Source of the DNA: Bacteroidota bacterium
GTDB lineage: Bacteria > Bacteroidota > Bacteroidia > Palsa-965
NCBI GenBank assembly: GCA_006218065.1
Contig: VBWE01000008.1
Coordinates: 51,869-115,868 of the forward strand
Length of the DNA: 64,000 bases
Direction of reading: 5' to 3'
Both the position numbers and the translations under genes were made by a program. Positions 1 to 8,425 of the stretch are shown here, in pieces. The notes under the pieces are model-generated. The model was given only the letters and a program-made list of their open reading frames with translations. It had not been told where the DNA came from and ran no database searches. The stretch's first letter is position 1. Every line of letters begins with the position of its first letter.

Positions 1-1
1 G

Positions 2-607
2 ATGGAAATCCTCTGGCTGATCCGCGAAAAATATCCGCATCTCGCGGAGCGTAACCTGTATTTTAATTCCGAATCCTGGCTCTTCTCTCGCAAACCTCAG
101 CCCGAATCCAACCCCAACGATACGATTTTCACGACGTTCGAAAATTTCGATCAGCCCGGGAAACGTTTTGCAGGAAATGAGAAAGCGATACTGGATTCCT
201 GCGGACAAAAAAACAGCCGCGGACTGAAATTGTCCAAAAGCAGTTCTGTTTTCGGACCGGTCTTCGCCGGCAAAGTCGGGGAGGAAATCAAATCGCCGGA
301 CGATTTTATTTCCATCGAAGCGAACATACTCGCCGATTCCGGTTCCGCCGCGGTTGCCGTGATCGAATTCCGCCGCGGCGACAGCCTCCTGCTCTGGACC
401 GGCCGTAATTATGCCGATATGCACCACAGCTTCGGTACCTGGGAGAAATTTTTCTATGCCGTGCGCATGTTCAAAGAGATCCGCAAAGGCGACGAAGTGC
501 GCGTCTATCTTTTCAACGACCGGGATGCGGCGGCATACGCCGACGATCTGCACATCCGCGTGATCCGCGGCAGCGAAGTGATTTACGGGAAGCAGGAGAA
601 ATACTGA
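2..607 (+). CDS. C-terminal part of an unidentified protein (5' truncated)
   Basis: The reading frame is open to the left edge of the window, so the real start lies upstream and only about 200 C-terminal residues are seen. No family was recognised. The visible part has no membrane segment and alternates short hydrophobic and charged stretches (for example VAVIEFRRGDSLLLWTGRN), which suggests a beta-sandwich-like soluble or extracytoplasmic tail. Such tails can follow the membrane domain of large polytopic proteins, but that is inference. The stop is only 3 bp from the stop of the converging downstream gene, leaving no room for a separate terminator. Confidence 0.6.
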   Translation: MEILWLIREKYPHLAERNLYFNSESWLFSRKPQPESNPNDTIFTTFENFDQPGKRFAGNEKAILDSCGQKNSRGLKLSKSSSVFGPVFAGKVGEEIKSPDDFISIEANILADSGSAAVAVIEFRRGDSLLLWTGRNYADMHHSFGTWEKFFYAVRMFKEIRKGDEVRVYLFNDRDAAAYADDLHIRVIRGSEVIYGKQEKY

Positions 608-610
608 TCG

Positions 611-2158
611 TTACCTGTTTTTCTGCAGCGCGGTTTCTTTCTCCCGGGTGCGCGCCATTTTTGCATCGAGCCATTCGAAATAATCGAAATGTTCCAGCTG
701 GCGGTACGTTTCTTTATCTGTCGTCATTTCCGTGAGTTCCTTGTGCAAAGCTTCCAGCAGGATCTGCCTGCCTGCTTTGTCGAAACACAGGGCGAGTTTT
801 TTCAGGTACTGCAAAACAAGCTGTTTCGGGCCGGTGAGCATTTCTTTCCGTTCGAGCGCGCGCCTGGTGGACCGGATCAGGGAATCCAGCAGTTCATAAT
901 TCTTGAGCTCATAATGCACAAGCAGGAAAAGCATGCGCGCAGCAGCTCTTACTGAAATATATTGTTCGGCATCCACGTGTATGATCTTATTCAGCCAGTG
1001 CAGTGCTTCCCGGTATTTTTTCGCGCGGAACAGCATCACGGCGAGCAGGTAAACCGGTATCATGGCGCGTTCCATGGTCAGTTTCGTTTTGAACCGGCGA
1101 AGACCGTCTTCAAACTGTGCGGCGATCTGCGTCGCTTTATTCCAGTCTTTTTTATCCTCCAGCCGGAGCAGGCCGTATTCGATGTCGACCATGAAAATCA
1201 GAACCTGGAAATGCGTGGAATTGATCACACGCGGCAGGTTCCGCAGCAATCGCCGGTAGCCCATGAAGACCTTTTCACTTTCGTCGCCGTATTCTTCAAT
1301 AAAATGTTTTGCGAAATTATTATTGAACACGATGCTGTAGTATGCGGTTGCGTGTTCTTCGATCATGTGCGGCTCGGCAAGAAAAAGATTCAGCAGTTCT
1401 TTCTGGTAACGGTATGCGATATCATATCGGTTCCGGATCATATAATACCGCATGAGCGTAATGTAGAACGTGAACCGGGCAAGAAACGAAGAGGTGAATG
1501 TTACACTGCCGTATTTGCCGGGAGTCAGTATTTCCTGGCAAAGCTCAATATCATGGGCTATTTCATGTTCTGCGGCGCTCCATTTCCGCTGCACGAAGAA
1601 AACCCGGTGATGATCGAGCAGGTAATCGTCCGAATTTTTCATCCGCGCTATCGTTGCTTTCTTTTCTAAAAACAAACGGGCCATTTCGGTTTCCTGCTCC
1701 GGCGAATTCGGTTGCCGCGCCACCAGCCGGATTTCCCAGGCGAAAATTTCGGTGAGCAGGTAAAATTTTTCATAACGGGTAGCGATTTTTTTTGCTTTGG
1801 CGAGCGTTTTCGCACACTGCGCGTAAAGCGCTTTGTCGAATAAAATTTCGACATGCTGCAGCAATTCCATCACCTGGCTGTTGATGTATTTGTCCTCGTA
1901 GTAACGGTTGAGACTCCGGAGAATCATCCGGTGCAGGTAATTTTTATACACATGCCAGTGTACGGCAAGATTGCTTTTACCGAATTTTTTGACCAGGCTT
2001 TTCTCGTCGTAAACAGGCTGCTTGTCGATGGCGTCAAACATCCTGACATAATTACTTTGCTCGGCCGGGCCGTGGATCGAGCAGTACTTTCGGAAATAGC
2101 CTTTCTCCGATTTGGATAACGATTTGATCAGATCAAATAACTCCGCAGATGGTTTCAT
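611..2158 (-). CDS. Helical-repeat protein, paralog 1 of 3
   Basis: A 515-residue soluble protein with no signal peptide. It is clearly homologous to the products at 30103-31650 and 47368-48849. All three share an N-terminal block (here LFDLIKSLSKSEKGYFRKY, then NYVRMFDAIDKQPVYDEKSL and YLHRMILRSLNRYY), a long predominantly helical middle with a TPR-like YREALHWLNKII segment, and a C-terminal FxWxxxK-type end (FEWLDAK). The function is unknown. The composition suggests a cytoplasmic TPR-like scaffold or regulatory protein. It stands alone, convergent with the truncated gene on its left, with a 280 bp gap to the gene on its right. Confidence 0.75.
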   Translation of the reverse strand: MKPSAELFDLIKSLSKSEKGYFRKYCSIHGPAEQSNYVRMFDAIDKQPVYDEKSLVKKFGKSNLAVHWHVYKNYLHRMILRSLNRYYEDKYINSQVMELLQHVEILFDKALYAQCAKTLAKAKKIATRYEKFYLLTEIFAWEIRLVARQPNSPEQETEMARLFLEKKATIARMKNSDDYLLDHHRVFFVQRKWSAAEHEIAHDIELCQEILTPGKYGSVTFTSSFLARFTFYITLMRYYMIRNRYDIAYRYQKELLNLFLAEPHMIEEHATAYYSIVFNNNFAKHFIEEYGDESEKVFMGYRRLLRNLPRVINSTHFQVLIFMVDIEYGLLRLEDKKDWNKATQIAAQFEDGLRRFKTKLTMERAMIPVYLLAVMLFRAKKYREALHWLNKIIHVDAEQYISVRAAARMLFLLVHYELKNYELLDSLIRSTRRALERKEMLTGPKQLVLQYLKKLALCFDKAGRQILLEALHKELTEMTTDKETYRQLEHFDYFEWLDAKMARTREKETALQKNR

Positions 2159-2437
2159 CCGGAAAAAATTAATAGTACAGACAGCAGAAACACAACCAGC
2201 GCGGGACCGAGTAAATCAGTGTAGGGAAGGACGTTTGTCCGCGCGGGTATAATTACGGGTACAAATTTCAGCAAAAAATCGCGACGGCAAACGTTTCTCT
2301 GAAAAAACCGGAAACCGCTTTTGCACGGGCTTTCCAGGCCTTCCGGAAGGAGGATCGACTTTTAAAGTTAGCGGATTATTTGTTTTTCTTACCGGGTGCC
2401 GCATGGCTATCATTGCGCAAAAAACAGGACAAAAACT

Positions 2438-4894
2438 ATGCGCAATAACCGGTCCGGCGGATTTCTCCGCAGTTGTTTCCTGGTGGCCGCCATGTTCCCG
2501 GCAGTTACCCCGGCGTCTGCCATCGCGTACACCTGGCTTGGCGCGACGAGCAGCTGGACCAGTCCCGCGAACTGGTCGCCCGCAGGCGTTCCCGGTCCCG
2601 GCGACGTGGTGACCATATCCGCAGCCACGCCGAATGATCCCGCTATTTCGGCCAATACGAACATTTCGGGGCTGACGATGAACAATAACCATACGATCGT
2701 CCTGAACGGATTTAACCTCGGTATTACTTCAGTCGCAACGGTCAGCCTCACAAACGCCTCGCTCGGCCTGTTCGCTTCGGGCGGAGGTTCGGTGGATATC
2801 ACGGCGCCGGCTTTCAGCTTTTCCAACGTGATTTTCGATGCAGCGCTCACCGTTACCAAAAACGGGGCGGCAATCGCCACAAGTTCCGGGTGCTATTATA
2901 ATGGGATAACCGTTTTTAATAATACGACCAATTCGTTTCTCCGGCTGGGCGCCGGGGCGCTGCCCGATTATTTCAACGATGACCTCACCCTGAACAACAG
3001 CAGCACCGGCTGGATCAATGCTTCGTACAATTCGGCGGGCAACAGCTATGCACGCAATGTTTACGTGAACAGTTCCAGCGGCGGCGGCATTACGTTCGGA
3101 ACGGCCGGCGGCACTTCGACGCTCGCAGCGGGTTTTGTACTGGCCGAAGGCGTAACTGGATTTACAAGAGGTACGCTCGACATCCGGAATTTTGTACAGC
3201 TGGGCGGCGCTGCACAAGCGCTGGATCTTTCCTGGCCGGGGCCGTTGTCGGCATCGTCGCTGGTACTGACGCTCGGACCGAATGTGGTATTCAACGGCAG
3301 CGCGACATTCGTCGCCTCCAATCTTTTGCTTAACGGCGTAACATTCAACGGGGCTTCGACTGCGCTGACCAAAGTGGTGAACGGCGGAAGCCTGAATACC
3401 TGGACCGGCGGAAATACGTTCAACAGCAATTCGACGACCATTACGAATGCTACCGGCACGTCCGAGATGCGTATCGGCGCCGGTACCCCGGATACGTATA
3501 ACGGCAACGTAACCTTCCACCGGGTGACCGGTGGCGCGATACTGAATCCTGCTTACGACGGGATCAATAATTTTTTCGGAAACGTAACCGTGAGTACCGG
3601 CTACATGATCGGTGGCGGCACAGCGGTTACGTTCGGCGCGGGCAGCGGCACAGCGCGTTTTGCAGGAAACAACCCGCAAACCATTTCCAAAACGGTAGCG
3701 ATCATGTCTGCGCCGGTTTTCCACCGCATGGACGTAGATAAAACATTGAACGATGTTACGCTGAACAGCCCCGTCGCGATCATGCAAACGATGGCATTCA
3801 CCACGGGGCTGGTTCATTCCGCCGCGGCGAACCGCATCACGCTGCAGCCGGGCGCGATAACGAATATGGGTAATGCGGCGAGTTACAACAACGGGCCGAT
3901 CAACTGTATTGTTGCGGCTGCGGGAAATTCGTCGCTTATTTTTCCTGTCGGAAAATCCGGCGCCTGGAGACCGGCTGTTTTGAATACAACGCATTCCGAT
4001 GCCAGTGCTGTGACCTATAACGGGGAAGTCATCGCATCATCGGCGGCAGCGTTATCCTATACGCTGCCGTTTACCATCAGCAACGTTTCATCCGTGCGCT
4101 ACTGGCAGATCGACCGGCAGGCCGTCGCGAATTTTATTTCGGCGAACGTTACGCTGTATTATGATCTGGACGATGGCGTAACGAATTACCCGAACCTGAC
4201 CGTCGCAAAAACGATCGGAACCGGAACCGCCTGGTTCGATGTCGGCGGCACGGCCACGGCAAACGGAACCGGCAGCATTAGTTCCGGTGTTTTTGCAAGC
4301 TTCAGCAAATTCGTGCTGGCGAATGCGACCGGCGGAAGCAACCCGCTGCCGGTGGAACTGCTTTCGTTCACGGCCGGTCCCGGGACAGGGCAGGTGGACC
4401 TGGACTGGGTGACAGCGACGGAAGTAAACAACGACTTTTTTACTGTCGAGCGAAGCAACGGCATGGCTCTGTTCGAAGCAATCGCGACTGTTGACGGAGC
4501 GGGGAACAGTTCGGCAAGTATTCATTACGCGATTGCGGATTATGCGCCGCTGGAAGGCGACAGTTATTACCGGCTCAGGCAAACGGATTTCGACGGGCAT
4601 TTTTCGTATTCGCAGCCGGTGCACGTGCGTTTTGAACCTGCTTCCGCAACGGCATTCCTGTTGTATCCGAATCCTTCCTGCGGCCCGGTTTTGCTGGCTT
4701 TTCCCGGTACAGGAAACAGCTGGCATGCTGCGCTGCATATTTCCGACCCGGCCGGAAAAATAATTTTCAAAACACCGGTTCTTCCGCCGGAGCAGCACGA
4801 CATGATCCTGCCTGCACTTGCACCCGGCATATACGTCGTAACCATCGAAACCGCATCGTCGCGGCAAAGTCAGAAACTTATTATAACGAGATAA
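2438..4894 (+). CDS. Large secreted T9SS type A cargo protein
   Basis: The start at 2438 is chosen because the protein then begins with a basic stretch and hydrophobic core ending in ASAIA, a normal signal peptide; the frame is open to 2396. The mature part starts with YTWLGATSSWTSPANWSP, a pattern typical of Bacteroidota surface proteins with repetitive beta structure. It continues with Gly/Thr/Asn-rich beta-helix-like sequence for about 600 residues. A linker LPVELLSFTA and a fibronectin-like region with SYYRLRQTDFDG follow, and the protein ends with a T9SS type A sorting domain (FLLYPNPSCGPV ... GIYVVTIETASSRQSQKLIITR, shown in part). About 818 residues. Probable cell-surface or released protein; specific role unknown. 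Confidence 0.85.
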   Translation: MRNNRSGGFLRSCFLVAAMFPAVTPASAIAYTWLGATSSWTSPANWSPAGVPGPGDVVTISAATPNDPAISANTNISGLTMNNNHTIVLNGFNLGITSVATVSLTNASLGLFASGGGSVDITAPAFSFSNVIFDAALTVTKNGAAIATSSGCYYNGITVFNNTTNSFLRLGAGALPDYFNDDLTLNNSSTGWINASYNSAGNSYARNVYVNSSSGGGITFGTAGGTSTLAAGFVLAEGVTGFTRGTLDIRNFVQLGGAAQALDLSWPGPLSASSLVLTLGPNVVFNGSATFVASNLLLNGVTFNGASTALTKVVNGGSLNTWTGGNTFNSNSTTITNATGTSEMRIGAGTPDTYNGNVTFHRVTGGAILNPAYDGINNFFGNVTVSTGYMIGGGTAVTFGAGSGTARFAGNNPQTISKTVAIMSAPVFHRMDVDKTLNDVTLNSPVAIMQTMAFTTGLVHSAAANRITLQPGAITNMGNAASYNNGPINCIVAAAGNSSLIFPVGKSGAWRPAVLNTTHSDASAVTYNGEVIASSAAALSYTLPFTISNVSSVRYWQIDRQAVANFISANVTLYYDLDDGVTNYPNLTVAKTIGTGTAWFDVGGTATANGTGSISSGVFASFSKFVLANATGGSNPLPVELLSFTAGPGTGQVDLDWVTATEVNNDFFTVERSNGMALFEAIATVDGAGNSSASIHYAIADYAPLEGDSYYRLRQTDFDGHFSYSQPVHVRFEPASATAFLLYPNPSCGPVLLAFPGTGNSWHAALHISDPAGKIIFKTPVLPPEQHDMILPALAPGIYVVTIETASSRQSQKLIITR

Positions 4895-4899
4895 ACAGT

Positions 4900-4998
4900 A
4901 TGAAAGAAACCCGCCAGGAAAATCCGTACAAGGTCCTCCTGTTTATCAGTATTTCGATTCTTTCTGTGACCGCTTCTATGTTTTTTATAAACTCCTGA
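4900..4998 (+). CDS. 32-residue single-pass membrane peptide
   Basis: A short frame begins 5 bp after the stop of the preceding secreted protein and ends 6 bp before the next start. It encodes a charged N-terminus (MKETRQENPYK) followed by one hydrophobic stretch VLLFISISILSVTASMFFI and a stop. This is the layout of a small membrane protein with a cytoplasmic N-terminus. The tight spacing suggests co-transcription with the receiver-like gene at 5005. No known family was recognised, and at this length it could be a chance frame. Conservation of the frame in relatives would settle it. Confidence 0.4.
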   Translation: MKETRQENPYKVLLFISISILSVTASMFFINS

Positions 4999-5004
4999 TT
5001 TTTT

Positions 5005-5373
5005 ATGCGCATCATCGTTATCGAGCGACAGGCCATTCCCCGGTTTTCGCTCTGCCGCCTGCTTCGGAAACTGGGCTATGATATCGCCTGGGAAGGAAAT
5101 TCCTGGGACGAAGTCCTGCCTGTTCTTCTTCCCGGGGAACTGGACGCGGATTTGGTTATCTGTGAAATCAGCGGCACACCGGAAAATTTTTTTGCTTCCG
5201 CGTTATTCGGACTCGTGCAAAAACAGAAATTACCCGTGATCTGCGCAACGACCTGCCACCCGGAAATATTGAAAGACTATCCTGCGAAACTCGCCTGGTT
5301 TGTCTCAAAACCTTACGGAATGCCGGAAATTATGCGTGCGATAAAACAAATCCCCGCGAAAAAAGTACACTGA
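5005..5373 (+). CDS. Stand-alone receiver-like protein with altered phosphorylation site
   Basis: A 122-residue protein with the outline of a response-regulator receiver domain: beta1 RIIVIER, helix 1 with LCRLLRKLGYD, beta3 DADLVICEIS, beta4 LPVICATT and beta5 AWFVSKPYGMPEIM. The Lys of the conserved KP pair is K102 and Thr82/83 occupy the beta4 switch position. The usual phospho-accepting Asp is Glu54, and the acidic pocket pair is reduced to E7-R8. The domain is therefore unlikely to be phosphorylated normally and may be locked in an active-like or scaffold state (inference). No output domain is present. It lies 6 bp after a 32-residue membrane peptide. Confidence 0.65.
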   Translation: MRIIVIERQAIPRFSLCRLLRKLGYDIAWEGNSWDEVLPVLLPGELDADLVICEISGTPENFFASALFGLVQKQKLPVICATTCHPEILKDYPAKLAWFVSKPYGMPEIMRAIKQIPAKKVH

Positions 5374-5380
5374 ACCGGGG

Positions 5381-5481
5381 GAATGCCGAATTGCGATTGC
5401 CGGATTTTTCTGTGTAAACTCAACGTCTCTGTTATAACGAAGGCACAATACGCTAAAGGTTAATCCGGCATTCGGCATTCG
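5381..5481. repeat. Imperfect inverted repeat with GAATGCCGAA-type arms
   Basis: The arms at 5381-5405 and 5461-5481 are imperfectly inverted and contain the words GAATGCCGAATTGCGATTGC and CGGCATTCGGCATTCG. The same words occur in the longer elements at 40828-40910 and 48857-48925. It directly follows the receiver-like gene, as the other two copies follow stop codons. Confidence 0.5.
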
Positions 5482-5565
5482 TAAAAGGAACGTACTGCAA
5501 CACCAACTCCTGTTTTCCGAAAACATAGTTTAATACAAAGCCGTAAAGCCGTATTTTCGCAAATC

Positions 5566-6564
5566 ATGAGCGGCGAAAAGAAAATCGGTGTGATCGGCGG
5601 CGGAAGCTGGGCCACGGCTATCATCAAAATGCTTTGCAGCAATGCCGGCAGCGTGTACTGGTGGATCCGTAAAACCGAAACGATCGAGTATATCCGGAAA
5701 TACAGGCATAACCCGAGCTATCTCAGTTCCGTGGAACTGCACACGGACAAGCTGCACATCGACAGCGACCTTAAAAAAGTAATCGCTTCCTGCGATGTGC
5801 TCATCATGGCTGTTCCCGCCGCATTCCTGGCCGAAACGCTGAAAGAAACAAGCCCGGAAGATTTTCGCGACAAGATCGTTTACTCCGCCATCAAAGGAAT
5901 TGTTCCCGGTCCGAACCTGATCGTCGGCGAATACTTTCACCAGCATTTCGGCTTGCCTTACGAAAACATCGGCGTGATTGCCGGTCCCTGCCATGCCGAA
6001 GAAGTGGCTATGGAAAAACTGTCGTACCTCACCGTCGCTTCACAGGGAGCCGGACATGCGAAAATTGTAGCCGATGCGATCAGCTGCCGCTACATCCGCA
6101 CCACCGTATCCGATGATATTTACGGCACGGAATATTCCGCCGTGCTGAAAAACGTTTTTGCGCTCGCTTCCGGGATTTGTCACGGCCTGGGCTACGGCGA
6201 TAATTTCCAGGCGGTGCTCATTTCGAATTCCATCCAGGAAATCGAACGTTTCGTGGGCGCCGTTCACCCGATCGGCCGCGACATCAACAGTTCCGCTTAC
6301 CTCGGCGACCTGCTGGTTACGGCCTATTCCCAGTTCAGCCGAAACCGCATGTTCGGCGCGATGATCGGCAAAGGCTATTCGGTTAAAATGGCGCAGCTCG
6401 AAATGAATATGGTCGCCGAAGGATATTATGCCGTGAAATGTATTTACGAAATCAATACGCGGTATAAAGTGGATATGCCGATCACGGATGCCGTTTACAA
6501 TATCCTCTACGAAAAAATTTCGCCGGCCATCGAGATCAAATTACTTACGGACAAATTATCCTGA
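5566..6564 (+). CDS. gpsA: Glycerol-3-phosphate dehydrogenase [NAD(P)+]
   Basis: Reduces dihydroxyacetone phosphate to sn-glycerol 3-phosphate for phospholipid synthesis in the cytoplasm. The 332-residue length is normal. The N-terminal dinucleotide-binding loop reads GVIGGGSWAT (residues 8-17), followed by the SAIKG segment, GPCHAEE (140-146) and the helix with the probable catalytic Lys195 in VLKNVFALASGICHGLGYGDN (in part). The substrate-site region SRNRMFG lies in the C-terminal helical domain. It is followed after 21 bp by a polytopic membrane protein gene on the same strand, possibly co-transcribed. Confidence 0.95.
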   Translation: MSGEKKIGVIGGGSWATAIIKMLCSNAGSVYWWIRKTETIEYIRKYRHNPSYLSSVELHTDKLHIDSDLKKVIASCDVLIMAVPAAFLAETLKETSPEDFRDKIVYSAIKGIVPGPNLIVGEYFHQHFGLPYENIGVIAGPCHAEEVAMEKLSYLTVASQGAGHAKIVADAISCRYIRTTVSDDIYGTEYSAVLKNVFALASGICHGLGYGDNFQAVLISNSIQEIERFVGAVHPIGRDINSSAYLGDLLVTAYSQFSRNRMFGAMIGKGYSVKMAQLEMNMVAEGYYAVKCIYEINTRYKVDMPITDAVYNILYEKISPAIEIKLLTDKLS

Positions 6565-6585
6565 CCCCGGCACCGCCTTCTCTGC

Positions 6586-7992
6586 ATGGATAAAATTCGC
6601 CGCGACAAAATCGTTTTTTTAACCGGTACGCACCTGTACTTCCTGGTAACGGCGATTATGGCCGTGATTTTTTTCCGCGAACGGATTGCTGCGGATGCCG
6701 CGTATTACCTGCTCCAGGTGGTGGACAGCGAAAATTTCCGGATCGAGCACCAGCGTTTTATCCTCGGCGCTTCGCAGGCGCTGCCGCTGCTCGGTGTGAA
6801 AATCGGGCTTTCGCTGAAAGCGGTGATGATCCTGAACTCGCTGAACCCGGTGATCTTTTTTTACGGACTGTTTTTGTACGCCGTTTTTTTTCTCCGCGAT
6901 AAAACGGCAGGTGTTGCATTGATTCTTGTACAAACACTCGGCGTGCTGCACATGTATTTCTGCCCGATGTATGAAATCTGGTACGGCACCGCGCTGCTCG
7001 TTCTGATTTACAGTCACCTCCGGCAGAACCGGCACCGGCGCTGGCTCGATATCGTGCTTTTGCTTTTGCTGATGATCACCGCCCTGTTCAGTCACCCGCT
7101 TGTTTTTATCCCGCTGCTCTTCCTCATCCTGTTCGATGCTTTTGAAAAATGGTGGGTGATCTGGCGGCAACTGCTGCTTTACGCTTTGCTTTTCTGCGGC
7201 TGGTACATCGCGAAAAAAATGCTGCTCACGGATTACGAAACCGGCAAAATGAGCCTGCTGAATATCGGGGAGAACAAGAGTTACGAAAATCTTTTTCATT
7301 TCAGCTACCTCTGGATGCTGGCGAAATACCTGATGACGTATTATACCGTTCCGCTGCTGCTGTTTCTCTTCACCGTTTCTTTCTGCATCGTGAGAAAAAC
7401 CTGGATACGCGCAAGTTTGCTTACGGCGTTCTTCTTCGGGATTATCGTCCTGATCAACGTTACGCACGAAAGCGGCAGTTTCCAGACGCTGTATTTCGAG
7501 CGCATGTACATGCCGCTGGTTACTATTGCCCTGCTTCCGTTCATGTACGATATTTTCACGCAACTGACTTTGCGGAACATAACGGGCGGTATCCTGGTTG
7601 CGCTGATCGTGTGCTGGCGCCTCTGGCTTTTTGTAGATACCGGGAAAACATACACGGCCGACGCTGCGCTGAAAACGAAATTGATCAACACCGCACAGCA
7701 GGAAGGCGGAAGTAAATTCATGATGGCGGATGCCGATTTCGCCGCTTGTTTTAAATATGCGGACTGGTCGCTGCCGATGGAAACGCTTTTATGTTCGGCG
7801 CTGGACGGGAAAGACAAATGTGTGACCATCGTAACGCGCGAGGATCTCGATTCGGAAAACAACAGGCAGAAACTGAACGAAACCAATTTCCTTTTCCGCC
7901 GCTGGGACCTGCGGATGAACGAAGAAGTGAACCCGGAATATTTCCTGGTGAAGCCGGGGAATTATGTGGAGCTGGGAGCTGTGTGTAAATGA
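6586..7992 (+). CDS. Polytopic inner-membrane protein of unknown function
   Basis: A 468-residue protein with about ten hydrophobic segments spread over residues 10-350, for example FLVTAIMAVIFF, WLDIVLLLLLMITALF and LLLFLFTVSFCIV. A soluble C-terminal part of about 100 residues follows. The segment IAADAAYYLLQVVDSENFRIEHQR after the first helix, with acidic and aromatic residues, recalls the first periplasmic loop of GT-C type glycosyltransferases. No diagnostic motif was found, so that is only a possibility. Its start is 21 bp downstream of gpsA. Confidence 0.7.
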   Translation: MDKIRRDKIVFLTGTHLYFLVTAIMAVIFFRERIAADAAYYLLQVVDSENFRIEHQRFILGASQALPLLGVKIGLSLKAVMILNSLNPVIFFYGLFLYAVFFLRDKTAGVALILVQTLGVLHMYFCPMYEIWYGTALLVLIYSHLRQNRHRRWLDIVLLLLLMITALFSHPLVFIPLLFLILFDAFEKWWVIWRQLLLYALLFCGWYIAKKMLLTDYETGKMSLLNIGENKSYENLFHFSYLWMLAKYLMTYYTVPLLLFLFTVSFCIVRKTWIRASLLTAFFFGIIVLINVTHESGSFQTLYFERMYMPLVTIALLPFMYDIFTQLTLRNITGGILVALIVCWRLWLFVDTGKTYTADAALKTKLINTAQQEGGSKFMMADADFAACFKYADWSLPMETLLCSALDGKDKCVTIVTREDLDSENNRQKLNETNFLFRRWDLRMNEEVNPEYFLVKPGNYVELGAVCK

Positions 7993-8061
7993 TGCGTTTG
8001 ACATAAGTTTCGATCGAAGAGAAGTGGATTTAAAATCTTAAAAAAACAATCCTTCTTCAGA

Positions 8062-8184
8062 AATGAACTTCTAAAAACAAAGAAGTTCGAGGCGGTCTTC
8101 TGCTGAAAAGCGGAGTTTGCTTGTGTAAATGAACATTTTTAGCAGAAGGCCAACGAAGAAATTCGCCGTTTTTGGAAGTTCATT
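8062..8184. repeat. Long imperfect inverted repeat (about 48-nt arms)
   Basis: The arm 8062-8109 is complementary, with a few mismatches, to 8136-8184, around a 26-nt loop. The left arm also contains a small internal hairpin (GAACTTCT / AGAAGTTC, 8065-8089). It occupies the 430 bp gap between two convergent genes, which holds no credible reading frame. It may be a bidirectional transcript end, a small RNA or a degenerate mobile hairpin. Confidence 0.6.
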
Positions 8185-8196
8185 ATTATAAAGCAA

Positions 8197-8242
8197 CCGG
8201 CCCCGCAGTATACCAAAGGAGGCTATGGTGCTGCAGGGCCGG
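8197..8242 (-). terminator. Possible terminator of the GH64-like gene
   Basis: A 12-bp stem with one mismatch (CCGGCCCCGCAG / CTGCAGGGCCGG) lies downstream of the minus-strand GH64-like gene. The following minus-strand sequence is T-rich (TTGCTTTATAAT) but has no clean T-run, so termination is only probable. Confidence 0.45.
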
Positions 8243-8425
8243 AAAGCAAAAGGTATCTCCCGGTACAAAGGTTAGTTACTTCATTGGTCTTCGCTAATGA
8301 ATCGGGATTTATACTTACTCGTTCAATTCATGGTTTTTTTGTAATACCATGATTTATCAAGGGAATTCAGGCCAAAAACATTACGTATCCAGGTAGAAAT
8401 CTGCACCCTGTTTTCTGGCATTTTA

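Noticed and set aside
2729..3994. 421-codon minus-strand frame opposite the secreted T9SS protein
   Set aside because: The product is Arg- and Ile-rich without any recognisable domain, and the plus-strand gene has a signal peptide and sorting domain.
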